64,000 bases of DNA, taken from assembly GCF_048569485.1 (NCBI RefSeq), contig NC_134355.1, positions 560,411,642 through 560,475,641 of the forward strand, read 5' to 3'. Below, one piece after another: positions 11,330-24,100 of this stretch. Position numbers and translations under genes: made by a program. Each line of letters opens with the position of its first letter. Within the stretch, counting starts at the first letter, position 1. This DNA comes from Anomaloglossus baeobatrachus. Lineage: Eukaryota > Chordata > Amphibia > Anura > Aromobatidae. The notes beneath the pieces were generated by a model, which was given only the letters and a program-made list of their open reading frames with translations, ran no database searches and was not told the origin of the DNA.

Positions 11330-12760
11330 TCCCCCAATACTATACCAGCGGCCTGTACCCCCATATCAGTGCCCTAATACCTCAACAGTATGCACTGTTT
11401 TCCATAATAGTGTCCCCCAATTTCTCATATAAACAGACAACTCCCAGAACAGTGCCCCCCTAATACAGCAGACATTGTACCCTGTACTAGTGTCCCCCAA
11501 TAGAATACAACAATAGAGGACCCCCAGAACAGTGCCCCCTAATACAGCAGACATTGTACCCTATACTAGTGTCCCCCAATAGAATACAACAGAGGACCCC
11601 CAGAACAGTGCCCCCTAATACAGCAGACATTGTACCCTGTACTAGTGTCCTCCAATATCTCATACCAACAGAGCACCCCCATAACAGTGCCCCCTAATAC
11701 AGCAGGCATGGTACCCTATACTAGTGTCCCCCCAATAGAATACACCAACAGAGCACCCTCAGAACAGTGTCACCTAATACCTCTCACCAACAGAGGACCC
11801 CCAGAACAGTGCCCCCTAATACAGCAGACATTGCACCCTGTACTAGTGTCCCCTAATACCTCACACCAACAGATCACCCCCAGAACAGTGTCACCTAATA
11901 CCTCTCACCAACAGAGGACCCCTAATATAGCAGGCATTGTACCCTACACTAGTGTCCCCAATACGTCACACCAACAGAGCAGCCCCAGAACAGTGCCCCC
12001 CTAATACAGCAGGCATTGCACCCTGTACTAGTGTCCCCTAATACCTCACACATGCAGAGGACCCCCAGAACAGTGCCCCCTTATATAGCAGACATTGTAC
12101 CCTGTACTAGTGTTCCCCCAATAGAATACACCAACAGAGCACCCCCAGAACAGTGCCCCCTAATACAGCAGACATTGTACCCTATACTAGTGTCCCCCAA
12201 TAGAATACAACAGAGCACCCCCAGAACAGTGCCCCCTAATACAGCAGACATTGTACCCTGTACTAGTGTCCTCCAATATCTCATACCAACAGAGCACCCC
12301 AGAACAGTGCCCCCTAATACAGCAGGCATGGTACCCTATACTAGTGTCCCCCCGATAGAATACACCAACAGAGCACCCTCAGAACAGTGTCACCTAATAC
12401 CTCTCACCAACAGAGGACCCCTAATATAGCAGGCATTGTACACTATACTAGTTTCCCCAATACCTCTCACCAACAGAGGACCCCAGAACAGTGCCCCCTA
12501 ATACAGCAGACATTGCACCCTGTACTAGTGTCCCCTAATACCTCACACCAACAGATCACCCCCAGAACAGTGTCACCTAATACCTCTCACCAACAGAGGA
12601 CCCTTAATATAGCAGGCATTGTACCCTACACTAGTGTCCCCAATACGTCACACCAACAGAGCAGCCCCAGAACAGTGCCCCCCTAATACAGCAGGCATTG
12701 CACCCTGTACTAGTGTCCCCTAATACCTCACACATGCAGAGGACCCCCAGAACAGCCACA
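11330..12760. repeat. Minisatellite, ~76-80 bp units
   Basis: About 17 units built from CAGAACAGTGCCCCC, TAATACAGCAGACATTGTAC, CCTGTACTAGTGTCCCC and CAACAGAGCACCCC. A larger block (about 11650-12020) recurs almost exactly at 12260-12760, so a multi-unit duplication followed the original expansion. Open frames in this region are by-products. Confidence 0.92.
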
Positions 12761-13132
12761 GTCTGATACCAGTGCCCCACAATCTCTAACCCCAGCAGTC
12801 ATAGATTACTTCTATTTAGTGCCCTCAATACCCTTAAATCAACATTCAATGTACCCCTATACTGGTGCTTGCTATTATCATAATCTGTACCCCTCACCCC
12901 CAATATTGGTGCTTCCCAATGTCATGACACCAGTAATCACATCACTTTGACCGGTGAACCCCCCCATTATGCACACACAAAGTACCAGCAGTCGCTCTGC
13001 CCCATTCAGTGCCCCCATACCAGTGCTGACCCTGTGCTCAGGCCACTCACTTATAACCCGCTGCACACTATTGTTTCACGCACCTTGCTGGAAACCTTTG
13101 ATGTGCTCCGCGATGCAAAAGACTGCAGCTAA

Positions 13133-13615
13133 GGCTACTTTTACACATCCGGTTTTTGCTCTGCGGCACAACCTGGCGCTCTGCAGAAAAACCGCAACCG
13201 TTTTTTTTGCCGCCGGTTGCGGTTTTGTTTGCATAGACTTACATTAGTGCCGTATTGTGCCGCATGGGCTTGCGTTCGGTCCGGTTTTTGGCGCATGCGG
13301 CAGATTTAGCCGATGCCGCGGCCGGATGGAATGTTCCCTGGCACGTTTTTTGCTCTGGCAAAAAAAACGCATCGCGCCGCTTCCAGCCGCTGCGGCGCAT
13401 TTTTCAATGCATGCCTATGGACGCCGGATGCGGCATGATGCAGAAAAAAACGCATCCGGCCGCCGCATGCGGTTTCTTCCACTGCGTATGCTCAGTAGCG
13501 TGCCGCAACCGGAAAAAAACGTATGCAAAGGATGCGGTGTTTTCGCCGCATCCGTTGCATAGGTTTCACAGCCGGATTGAGCCGCACTGCTCAAACCGGA
13601 TGTGTGAAAGTAGCC
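13133..13615. mobile_element. TWA-flanked MITE, CCGCATGCGGC-rich
   Basis: TAA (13130-13132) precedes GGCTACTTTTACACATCCGG; the right end is CCGGATGTGTGAAAGTAGCC followed by TTA (13616-13618). The interior is dense in GCCGCATGC and AAAAAACGCATC variants. The open frames inside (for example 13255-13695) run across the element ends and have no domains. Confidence 0.85.
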
Positions 13616-13618
13616 TTA

Positions 13619-14164
13619 GGCCTCCTTCACACACCTGTGTCTCCAGTATGTGTGACATCTGTTTTCACACGTACTGGAGACACGGACACATATAGACTCA
13701 TTAAAATCAATGTGTCTGCGCACACATATGTGTTTTCACAAGGATCGCTTGTCTGTGTGAACTACACGCGTGTCCGTGTGCTCCACACAGCGACATGTCC
13801 GTTTTCTGCCGGCAGCGTTGCTGTCACACGCACCACACACTGATGTGATTCGAGTGACATCAGTGAGACACGTTCTGGAGAAAACACAGGTCGCATAAAT
13901 ACAAAGAATTTTGATACTTTCCTGTCTCCGGTGCTGCTGTCTCTACATTTGCTGTTGATTCTGAGCCCGCTCATTATGTTCATTCATATTTACTGCACTC
14001 ACCGCGGACCCGGAAGTAACAGCAGTGCCAGAGACAGGTAAGTATACAAGTTCATACTGTCTGTGTACTATTCGCATGTCACATGAACAACACACGTACA
14101 TATATACGCACCTATACCACGGACTGTGAAACACGTGTTTTATGCCGACGTGTGAAAGAGAGCC
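13619..14164. mobile_element. TWA-flanked MITE abutting the previous one
   Basis: Begins GGCCTCCTTCACACACCTGT directly after the TTA at 13616-13618 and ends GACGTGTGAAAGAGAGCC before TAA (14165-14167). The single TTA is the right flank of one element and the left flank of this one. The interior carries GTGTCTCCAGTA inverse pairs. Confidence 0.8.
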
Positions 14165-14532
14165 TAACAGCGCTTTCATTAATAACTGTGAAGCATCACC
14201 GGCCAAGAATAGAATCCATGGCAATTTTTCCGTCCGCGTGATAATCCAGGCGTTGTCTGTGCTCTGTCAAATATACTGTTTTCATATTCAGTATAGTGAG
14301 CCGCTCATCAGGCTTTGATGTAGTGGCGCCTTGTGGTTGATGCACACGTACTGTTGTGAGCTGCAAGCAAAAAATATGCGGTTTTCCGTAATTCTGTATT
14401 TCTTGTATGTGCTGTTAGTTTCTTTTGTACTGACCACACATTGTGAGTTCGGATAACGAGATCAGAGTCAAAGTCTCCGTTTATATTATGCAGACCATGA
14501 TCATAATCGGAGACACAGATTCTTTACCGTAA

Positions 14533-15081
14533 GGCTAAGTTCACACTTCCGTTGTTTTCAATCCGTCAGGTCCGTCAGCAACGGATCAGTTGTTTTTTAG
14601 ATGTCAACTGATGCAACTGATGTGTTTTTCACAGGATTCCTTTCACAGGAATCCTGTGAAAAAATGGATCAGTTGCGTCCGTTACATCCGCTGTGCGTCC
14701 GTTTTTTGACGGATCAGTCATGATCCGTTTGTGTTTGGGACAGCCCAGTGGGCCTGCCAAACATGCTGGGCATGCTCAGTAGAGCATGACGGAATCCAGC
14801 ACCATAGACATACATTGCATGTGTGACGGATGGCGACGGATTCCTGCGTGGTGCTTTGTTTTCGACGGCCCGAAAAACGTTACATTCTGCGTTGCTCCCC
14901 GCCCGGCGGTCAGTCAAAAAACGACGGACCGCGACGCAGCGGATGCAACGCAGGGTCATCAGTCGCAATCCGCCACTAATGCAAGTCTATGGGCCACAAC
15001 GGAATCTGCTAAACGGATTCCGTTGTTTACCATAGCGGCGGATTTCGACTGATACATTTTAGCGGAAATGTGAACTTAGCC
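14533..15081. mobile_element. TAA-flanked MITE, family GGCTAAGTTCACACTTCCG
   Basis: Perfect 3-bp duplication TAA (14530-14532 and 15082-15084). The left end is GGCTAAGTTCACACTTCCGT; the right end is the near inverse, GGAAATGTGAACTTAGCC. Interior GACGGATC/GATCCGTC motifs recur. No coding. Confidence 0.88.
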
Positions 15082-15084
15082 TAA

Positions 15085-16005
15085 GAGCAGTGAGACTATG
15101 GAACTTTCTGACACATAATGTTGTAATGGTTGAATCATTACTAAAATTTAGGACAGGTCTGGATGCCTTTTTGTAAAATATAATATTACTGGTTATGGGC
15201 AGGAGATTCTGTCTTGATTCAGGGAACTAGTCCGTTTGCCATTTGTGGAGTCGTGAAGGAGTTTTTTAATCTAATGTAAAGCTTACCGTCTGTCTCATGG
15301 GACTTTGCCATTCTCTAGATTCACATGTTAAGTCTACCTTCAAACTTAAGCTATAATGTCGGCACAGATTTGACAACCATTGATGTGTGAATGAAGTTTT
15401 TAGGCCGTTGTGGTGCGCACTTTAAGCATCTGAAAAAACACAGCACCCAATAACCACTAGGGTTTTACAATGATCTTCATTTTTTGTTTTGCCTTGAATT
15501 TTTGCTGGCTTAGGAATCTTTATTGGGGGTGGAATTAATGAATGAATGTAATATTTTCCAGCACCACGATAAATATGTACATCATGTTTTTTCCCCCCCC
15601 ACTCCTTATATGCCAGCAAGGAGTCTTACTGGGAGATTGTTTCCCATGTCAACCTCCTGCAGCGTGCCAATGGATTGCCATGGTAACCAGCCACCTAATA
15701 AAGGCCCTTATCCACGGTATATAGGATCAATTTTAGTTTTAAAAAAGCAGAAGAAATAACTGTCCTTTTGTTTTAGAAATAGGTTCTAAGATGGGGTCAC
15801 TCCACACGGTCCCCTGGTTGGTTACACTGGGCAGCTCTGACCTGGACTCGTCCATCATGTACAGTGATATTGCAGAGCTTGGTGTTAATCTTTATTCCAA
15901 TAGGAAAACGTTTGGCCAATACATTTCCTCTTGGAGTGCCAATCAGAGCAGAGCTGGTCTGTAGAACCAAGAAGACCCTTTTCAACACACTGATCCCTTG
16001 AACTC
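15085..16005. other. No gene seen
   Basis: AT-rich sequence with short homopolymers; a partial repeat at 15100-15290 is possible. No conserved frame, RNA gene or clear element edge was found. Confidence 0.5.
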
Positions 16006-16008
16006 TTA

Positions 16009-16601
16009 AGGGTACTTTACAGGCTGCGACATCGCTACCGATATATCGTGGGGGTCACATCGTTAGTGACGCACATCCGGTAGCGACATCGCAGCGTGTG
16101 ACACCAAGGAGCGTCGATCAACGATCGCAAAATCGTTCATAAACAGTGATCATTGACACGTCGCTCCTTTCCTTATTATCGCTGCTGCCACAGGTACTAT
16201 GTTGTTCCTCGTTCCTGCGTTAGCACACATCGTTATGTGTGACACCGCAGGAGCGATGAACATCTCCTTACCTGCGTCCACCGGCAATGCGGAAGGAAGG
16301 AGGTGGAGGGGATGTTACGTCCTGCTCATCTCCGCCCCTCCGCTTCTAATAATAATAATAATAATAATTATTATTATTGGCCGGCCGCTTAGTGACGTCG
16401 CTATGACGCCGAACGCCCCTCCCCCTTGAAGGGGGGATTGTTCGGCGGTCACAGAGACATCGCTGACAAGGTATGTGCATGTGACGCTACCGTAGCGATA
16501 ATGTTTGCTACGGCAGCGAGCACCAAATGTTGCACGAATGACGGGGGCGGGTGCTATCGCGCTCGACATCGCTAGCAATGTCGCAGCGTGTAAAGCACCC
16601 T
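16009..16601. mobile_element. TTA-flanked MITE, family with GACATCGCTA
   Basis: TTA flanks on both sides (16006-16008 and 16602-16604). The left end is AGGGTACTTTACAGGCTGCG; the right end is CGCAGCGTGTAAAGCACCC. At 16350-16378 an (AAT)n run meets an (ATT)n run and forms a near-perfect hairpin that sister copies lack. Same family as 1484, 25062 and 30963. Confidence 0.85.
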
Positions 16602-16604
16602 TTA

Positions 16605-16870
16605 GCCTATGTTCACACATGGTTTTGCTGCATTTTTTTACACCAAAACACAAAGTGTTGGCAGGAAAATCACTGTAAAATATTGATATTATTATATTGC
16701 ATTTTTCATTAGAATGGGTAAAATACACTACAAAAACGCTGAAAGAGTTGACATGCTGCAGAAGCTTAAAAAAATCTCAAGCATGTGCATTGGATTTTTG
16801 GAATCTCATTCATTTTGCTAAAACCCAGGAAAAAAAAAACAGTGCAAAAATGGCCCATGTGAACATAGCA
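16605..16870. mobile_element. Fold-back MITE abutting the previous one
   Basis: Begins GCCTATGTTCACACATGG right after the shared TTA and ends CCCATGTGAACATAGC near 16870. The right flank is degraded, so no clean target duplication can be shown. Confidence 0.6.
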
Positions 16871-17010
16871 GGTTTGATGCCGTGTTTTCCTTATCCAAAT
16901 TGGCACTTCAGTGACTGTTTCAACAAATGTAAAAGTTATGTATCAATATAAAATGTCAGTGATGCCCATATGTAGACAGGCGTGATCTGCTGGCGGGTCA
17001 CCTTTATGCT

Positions 17011-17355
17011 GAGGCTACACGGTGACATGTCACACCAGACTCGAATCGCAGTGCCACCTTCCGCAGCTGTACCGCAGAGTTGTAAATGTTTCCAAATGTG
17101 TTGGATTTTCTGTCACTGGTCGCAAATTGCACGCAGCACACTATCCATAGACTTCAATGCAAGTCACATGTGATTGACACTTATTTGTGGCCTGAACGTT
17201 TGGTGTTGTTTTTTTTTTGTTTCCTTTTTTTGCTGCAAACTTGCAGCTCTAACATTTTCGCACTACAGCAAGTTTCAGATCAGCTACACAGATGTTTTTG
17301 GCCGCTGACTTGTCGGAGACTTGCTACAGCTCATCAGATGTCTCCATGTAGCCCC
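17011..17355. mobile_element. Fold-back MITE, GGCTACACGGTGACATG ends
   Basis: The left end contains GAGGCTACACGGTGACATGT. The right end, AGATGTCTCCATGTAGCCCC, is its imperfect inverse. Both ends repeat a GACTTGC or AGACTCG core. No coding. Confidence 0.6.
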
Positions 17356-18105
17356 ATCCCTAGGTATACTATTTCCAATTGAGTATCAATCCAAAACAAG
17401 AGCAATCTAGTGTGTGAGCAGTAGCTAATACTTTTTACGTATTGTTGGGACGCAGGTGATTATACAAGCAAACAGGGATTGTAATTGGTTTGGTGTGTCA
17501 GAAGCCATGTGTGCTTTATACACAGTCCCCAGGTACGTGTTTGTTTCCTGCTTGGACGCCTTTCCCTGAATAACCAACACAATTGAAATATTCTGGCTGC
17601 TTTTTGACCCTTATTGATGTACAAACTTTGAATATTCACTTTGACCATATTACATTAGAAAATAAAGCATTGTGACATTGAGTGATTGCGTCTTTATTCC
17701 ATGTGCGTACACACCAGGGTGTTACTCCCGGAAGTGTCTCTCTTTCCGTAGAATGGCAACCCTTGTGGATGAAGGACTTCTCTTGGATCCACTCTCTTCA
17801 ATCCAGATGCTCTGTCTTCACCACCGTTAAGAATCTCATCACTTACATAAATAGTAGGTAATTTTACACTTCTAGTAAATGGTGCATGTATAAAAATAAA
17901 ATGAGACTTGTCCGGTACTGCAGCGTCTCATGGTGGAGATGTTCTGTGTAGGGAACAGACCACTGTGCATTCCCTGTACTGCTAGGCAGGTCCGGGCATA
18001 GGATGTATCCCTGAGCTGAGATACTGGAGAACTTGGGTACAGCATGCCTTTTTTTTTGTTTTTCTGCTCGGGTTCATCTTGTATTTGTCTTCCCCACCTC
18101 TGCAG
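17356..18105. other. Upstream flank of HARBI1-like gene
   Basis: No repeat family recognised. A pyrimidine-rich tract ending in AG at 17750-17751 precedes ATGGCAACCCTTG, which opens a 25-codon frame (MATLVDEGLLLDPLSSIQML, then CLHHR). A weak donor (GTAATT) follows at 17858. It might be a 5' untranslated exon of the HARBI1-like gene; support is weak. Confidence 0.3.
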
Positions 18106-21100
18106 TATCCACGCCGTGGTTCATCATGTTCCTGACGGTGCCATATCTGATACTGAGAAGATTGAGAGCCCGGCATGAAATAGATGAAGAAGTTCGCTAT
18201 GAACCCCCGCCACGTCAGTACAGAGAAAGCAATATTAATAGAAGGCAGTTCTTAAGACGGCGACGGCGGAGGAGAATATTCCCTGTGAGAATTGATCTAT
18301 CTGAGATTGATGAACAAGACATTAAAGAACGTTACCGCCTTAATTCAGATGCCATAATGTCTTTGTATGAACTCATCAAGAAAGACTTAATCTCCACTAC
18401 AAAGAGAAGTAATGCCGTTCCTGGGATTGTGAAGTTACTCTGTGCGCTTCATTATTTCACCAGTGGGTCCTTACAGAGCACTGTGGCTGAAGCTGGTGGC
18501 ATAACCCAGAGCACCTTCAGTCGGGCTCTGTCGGAGGTCATATCCGCTATTCTGAAACTCGCTGACCAGTTCATAAAGTTCCCCAGTGACTCTGCCGGCT
18601 TACAGCGCATAAAGCAAGACTTCCAGAGCATCGATGGCTTTCCAGATGTCTTGGGTGCAGTTGGTTGCACACATATAGCCATATCTCCACCCTCCGAGAT
18701 GGAGCAGATGTATCGGAACAAGAAGCACTATCACTCTATCAATGTGCAGATCATATGTGACTCGGACATGAGGATCTTGGACGTAGTTTCACAGTGTCCT
18801 GGATCAACACACGACTCTTCAGTCCTGAAGCAGTCCGGGATTCACGAAAGATTTGACAAAGGAGAATTTAATGGGTGGTTGTTAGGTGAGTATTAAGGAG
18901 CATTAGTAGTAATGAAACCTGTACAAAAAGTTCTGTAACTAATACAGATTGTATGGACTCAATGTCAGCGTGTCTGACAATGATCAAGATGGGTTCCCCT
19001 CTTTGTAGATATTTGGTATTGCTAATGCTAACTCTAATATTAAATTTTTAAAAATGCGCCAAACCCCCACTACTCCGCCTCACTGCTGCTAGTGATCCCT
19101 GCCGGTTCTCTGACGTCGTCTTCCAGTGGGGAACATCAGAAGACTGCTGCTGTCAATCAGTGGCCATTGATTGGATGCAACAGTAACATTCTGTCTCGGT
19201 TGGAAGATTACTGCAGCCAATCAGCATCCGCTATCAGATTTGATTCTGGCTCAAACATGTGACCACTACTCCGGTGTCATCATTGTCTCTGTCTGAAGAG
19301 GAAGCTTAGAGACTGGCAGGGGACACTGACACTAGTATTGAAGATATTGTAGCTGAAATAATGGTCTGCTGTAGAGGAACCAGCACCCTTAATTTTTTTT
19401 TTCCTATTGTTTTGGCTCAGGTCAGCAACCTACATTGTCCTATTAGCAGAATTGAGCAGTGACTAGGTTCGGGAGATGAGTAGGCTTTTTTTTTTTATGT
19501 TTGACAGGTGATCCACTATTGAATAGTCACTTCAGGAATCTATAAAAAAAATTAAAACCTCTATACCTACCTCCCACAGCTGTGCTGGTTCTCTGCCAGG
19601 TGACGTGGCATTGTTGTCAATTGACCACTGCAGCCGATCAGCAGGGAGCAGGAATCACGTTGCACAACAATGTCATGATTACCGCCTGAAATAGCAGCAC
19701 CGATCGGGTTTTTTTTTTTTTTTTTTTGTTTGATTTATTTTTCTATTAGCCATAAATTAATTCAGCAGGGATTATTCAATAGAGGACAAGCTGCTAAATT
19801 GTGGCCCGACAAACCCTTTCATGCTTTATGAATACTCTAAGTCCATTCTTCTCTGTATACTGAATTACCAAAAATAAGAAGAATGGCCAACTCTGGGATG
19901 AAAGCAGAGGCTGTTTTTAAATTTTTTACAATTACGGATGTCTCATCCAAAATTGATAATGATGTAATAGCTGCTTGTATTGACATGTTGGCTGTTTTCA
20001 CATGAGTCTTTTTTGCTGTGGTAAGATCTATAGCAAATCTGGAACAAAATCTGCAACGTATAGATTTAATTTCCCAAATCAAAATGTAATCATTCTGCAT
20101 AAAACTGCAACTATTAAAAAATAAGTCTCCTGTGTGTGGAATAACCTAAAAGTTGGGAAAAAAAAAGAAAAAAAATGTGCCAGGACAAAAAAAAACATGC
20201 CTATAATTATAAAATAATCAAATTTATTGAGTACATAGGTTTAACACAACTTGAAATTATTTGTACACTAGTGATGGGTGGACCCGCAGATACCCGGGAT
20301 CAGCGGGTCCAAACAGGTCCAAACAGGTTTAAAAAAACAAACAAACATAAAAACAACCCGTTCCAGCCCAGAATTGATCTTTAATAACTGCCTTGACGCC
20401 GGTTCCCATATAAGCCTATGAGTACCGGAATCCATTGCTTTAAAATGATGGTAGAAGGGATAGGAGGATTAGAGCAAGTGCATTAATAATAATAATTAAT
20501 AATAATAAAGTTTATCTATATAGCGCCAACATATTCCGCAGCACTTTACAATCCAGTGGGGGGATGTATAGACAAAAACAAAACAAAATAGTACATAATT
20601 CAACAGCTACAGTAGGAATGAGGGCCCTACTGGAAAGCTTACAATCTATGGGGAAATCGGGGACACAAAAGGTGAAGCACACTTGTAGATCTGGCCGGCC
20701 ATTGTTATGCTAGTTTATTGGTTACATATAAGGATGAATGATCTGGTCTTTAGACAGTAACCTTTTGGGTGCCCTTACCTGCTTTTGGTTATATGTAGGA
20801 TGTGAGGACAGAAATATTAGAGAGAAGGTTACGAGTAGCATTTAAAAGGTGGGACACGGGAGAGTTAGGTTAGTACCGTATTTGTTCGGACTATAAGACG
20901 CACCTGACCATAAGACACACCCTGGTTTTAGAGGAGGAAAATAGGAAAATAAAATTTTAAGCAAAAAATGTGGTCATGACACACTTATGGGGCGAGGATC
21001 TGCTGCTGACACTGTTATGGGGTAATGGCCTGCTCATATACTCCCCAGCCTGCTCATATACTCCCCAGCCTGCTCATATACTCGCCAGCCTGCTATATAC

Positions 21101-24100
21101 CCTCATATTGCTCATATACTCCCCAGCCTGCTCATATACTCCCCAGCCTGCTCATATACTCCCCAGCCTGCTATATACCCACATCCTCCTCATATACTCC
21201 CCAGCTTGCTATATACTCCCCATGCTGCTCATAATATACCCCTATCCTGCTATATGCCCTCATTCTACTCATATACTCCCCAGCCTGCTATATACCCTCA
21301 TCCTGCTCATATACTCCCCAGCCTGCTAGATACCCTCATCCTGCTCAAAAACTCCCCATGCTGCTCATAATATATCCCTATCCTGCTATATGCTCTCATC
21401 CTGGTGTATGACCGCATCCTGTGGCACATAAAAAAAAATAAACGTTCATACTCACCTCACCTCACTCCCTGCAGCACCGCTCCTCTTACCGTCTATGTCA
21501 GCGGCAGCGCCGCTGAATGCAGCCGTCCCCCTGCAGCATCGTGATGTCCTCCGGTGGTCTGTGCCGGCGGCTGCGTGTGGACACGTGCGCACAGGGATGA
21601 CGTCATCGCTGTGCGCGTCGCTAGTCACGCAAGTCAGCAGACCAGACAGACGGGAGGAGGAGCGATGCTGCAGGGGAACGGTGAGTAATCTGTACTGATT
21701 CACTGCCCCCCGCACTGATGATGATGCGCGGGGGGCAGTGAATACAGCCGCACATGATCACTCCAGGCTGCAGTTGCCAGGGGTGATCATGCAGGCCGAC
21801 TGTTTATCCCCCACCCATCACCCCGCCCACCTGTCAGCGCCGACTTCACCGCTGACTTCACCGCTGAGAGATGGGCGGGAGGATGGGCGTGCATATTAAA
21901 TGAGCGGGCCCACGTGGTCACGGCAGGCTGCTACAGCCTTCTCGTGCCCCCGATGACCCGCTCCACCGCAGCATCCTCATTCCCCGAAGCCACAGTCAGA
22001 CCATAAGACGCACCCCCAATCTTCCCCCAACATTTGGGGGGGAAAAAGTGCGTCTTATGGTCCGAAAAATACAGTAAGTTATTATGATAAGCTTGTCTGA
22101 AGAGATGTGTTTTTAATGTATGCTTAAAAACTTGGGGGCTGGATATTAGTCACATTCTTTGGGGTAGTGCATTCCAGAAAACTGGCGCAGCACGAGAAAA
22201 GTCTTGGAGACGGAGGTGTGAGGTTCGTACTATGGAGGATGTTGGTCTAAGATCATTTGCGCAACGAAGGGGGCGGGTAGGATGATAGACAGAGATGAGG
22301 GATGAGATATATGGTGGTGCAGAGCTGTGGAAAGCTTTGTGGGTGAGGGATATGAGTTTGTATTGTATTCTGTAGCTGATAGGTAGCCAGTGTAGTGACT
22401 GGCACAAGGTGGAGGCATCGGTGAAGCGGCTGGACAGGAATATGACCCTGGCTGTTACATTCAAGATGGATTGGAGAGGGGAGAGTTTGGTCGGAGGGAG
22501 ACCAATCAATAAAGAGTTGCAGTGAATGAATAAGAGCGACAATAAGGGTTTTTGCAGTTTCAAAAGTAAGAAATGGTCGGATTCTGGAGATGTTTTTGAG
22601 ATGCAGGTGACATGTGCGAGTGAGTGATTGTATATGGGGAATGAAGGAGAGTTCTGAGTCAAATATGACCCCAAGACAGCGAGCATGCTGCTTGGGAATA
22701 ATGATTAAATCATCGAAGGTAATTGAGATGTCAGGTGTAGGTTGGTTGGTAGAGGGAGGAAACACAAGAAACTCCGTTTTGGAGAGATTCAGTTTCAGAT
22801 AGAGGGAGGACATGCTTTGAGAGACAACAGACAGACAATCTCTAGTATTTTGTAACAAAGCAGGGGTGATGATTGGAGATGATGTAATATAATTGGCTGT
22901 CATCAGCATAGAAATGGTATTGGAGACCGAATCTGCTGATGGTTTGTCCCATACGGGTGGTGTATAGAGAGAAAAGGAGAGGGCCCAAGACTGAGCCCTC
23001 TCAGTCTGAGGAACTCCAAAGGTGAGGGGAAGAGGAGTGGAGTAAGAGCCAGCAAAGGAAACAGTGAAGGAGCGGCTGGAGAGATCGGAGGAGAACCAGG
23101 CGAGAGCAGTGTCCTTGAGGCCAATAGAGCGGAGCATGGTGAGGAGAGGTTGGTGATCCACAGTGTCAGAAGCAGCTGAGAGATCCAAGAGAAACAATAG
23201 GGAATAGTGGCCTTTAGATTTTGCTGTTAATAGATCATTTGAGACTTTGGTGAGGGCCGTTTCGGTGGAGTGTAAAGAGCGGAAACCAGATTGAGAGGGA
23301 TCAAGAAGTGAGTGTTTAGATAAATAGCGGATTAGCCGAGAGTGGACCAAGCGTTCCAGAAGCTTAGAGATAAAGGGAAGGTTAGAGACTGGTCTGTAGT
23401 TGGCGGCACAGTTTTGATTGAGGGAAGGTTTTTTAAGTAGAGGGGTTATGATGGCATGTTTAAATGATAAAGGAAAGATACCTGATGATAGAGAGAGGTT
23501 AAACATTTTGGTGAAAGAAAGAAGAAACATCCAGCTCTTCAGACGAGGAAAGCCATGGTCTTTATTTTAGCATGCAGACAGCGGATGACATGACCAGCAC
23601 AGCACTCCGCGTTTCAGGTGAAACAATCACCCTAAATCAACTTTTAGGGTGATTGTTTCACCTGAAACGCGTAGTTCTGTGCTGGTCATGTCATCCGCTG
23701 TCTGCATGCTAAAATAAAGACCATGGCTTTCCTCGCCTGAAGAGCTGGATGTTTCTTCTTTCTTTCACTTGTAATATCGGGCTGTGGCATTGCCTGTCCG
23801 TGCTCCAGGGAGAAGCCAGGAGTGAGCTCGTACACGGTGAGCTGATATACATAAATTAAACATTTTGGTAGTGACAGCTGGGGAGAGAGCCTGAAGGAGA
23901 TGTGAGGGAAGAGGGTCACTGGTGCATGTTGTTGGGCGGGAAGAGGCAAGGAGATGCGTCACTTCTTCTTCTGTGACAGGCTCGAATATTGATAGTGAGC
24001 TTGAGGTACGGGAGAGGAGCGGATCTAGGCTCTGAGGGGATATTTCAAAGATTTCTTTGCGGAAGTCGTTGATCTTTTGTAAAAAGAAAGTGGCCAGATC

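Noticed and set aside
11330-12760. CRISPR-like array
   Set aside because: Units are contiguous tandem copies without unique spacers, in vertebrate DNA.
13255-13843. Overlapping plus-strand frames of 100-146 codons
   Set aside because: They lie in and across two MITEs, with no domain and no agreement between frames.
17752-17857. Short frame MATLVDEGLLLDPLSSIQML after an acceptor-like tract
   Set aside because: Only 25 codons with a weak donor; kept only as a possible untranslated exon in the flank description.
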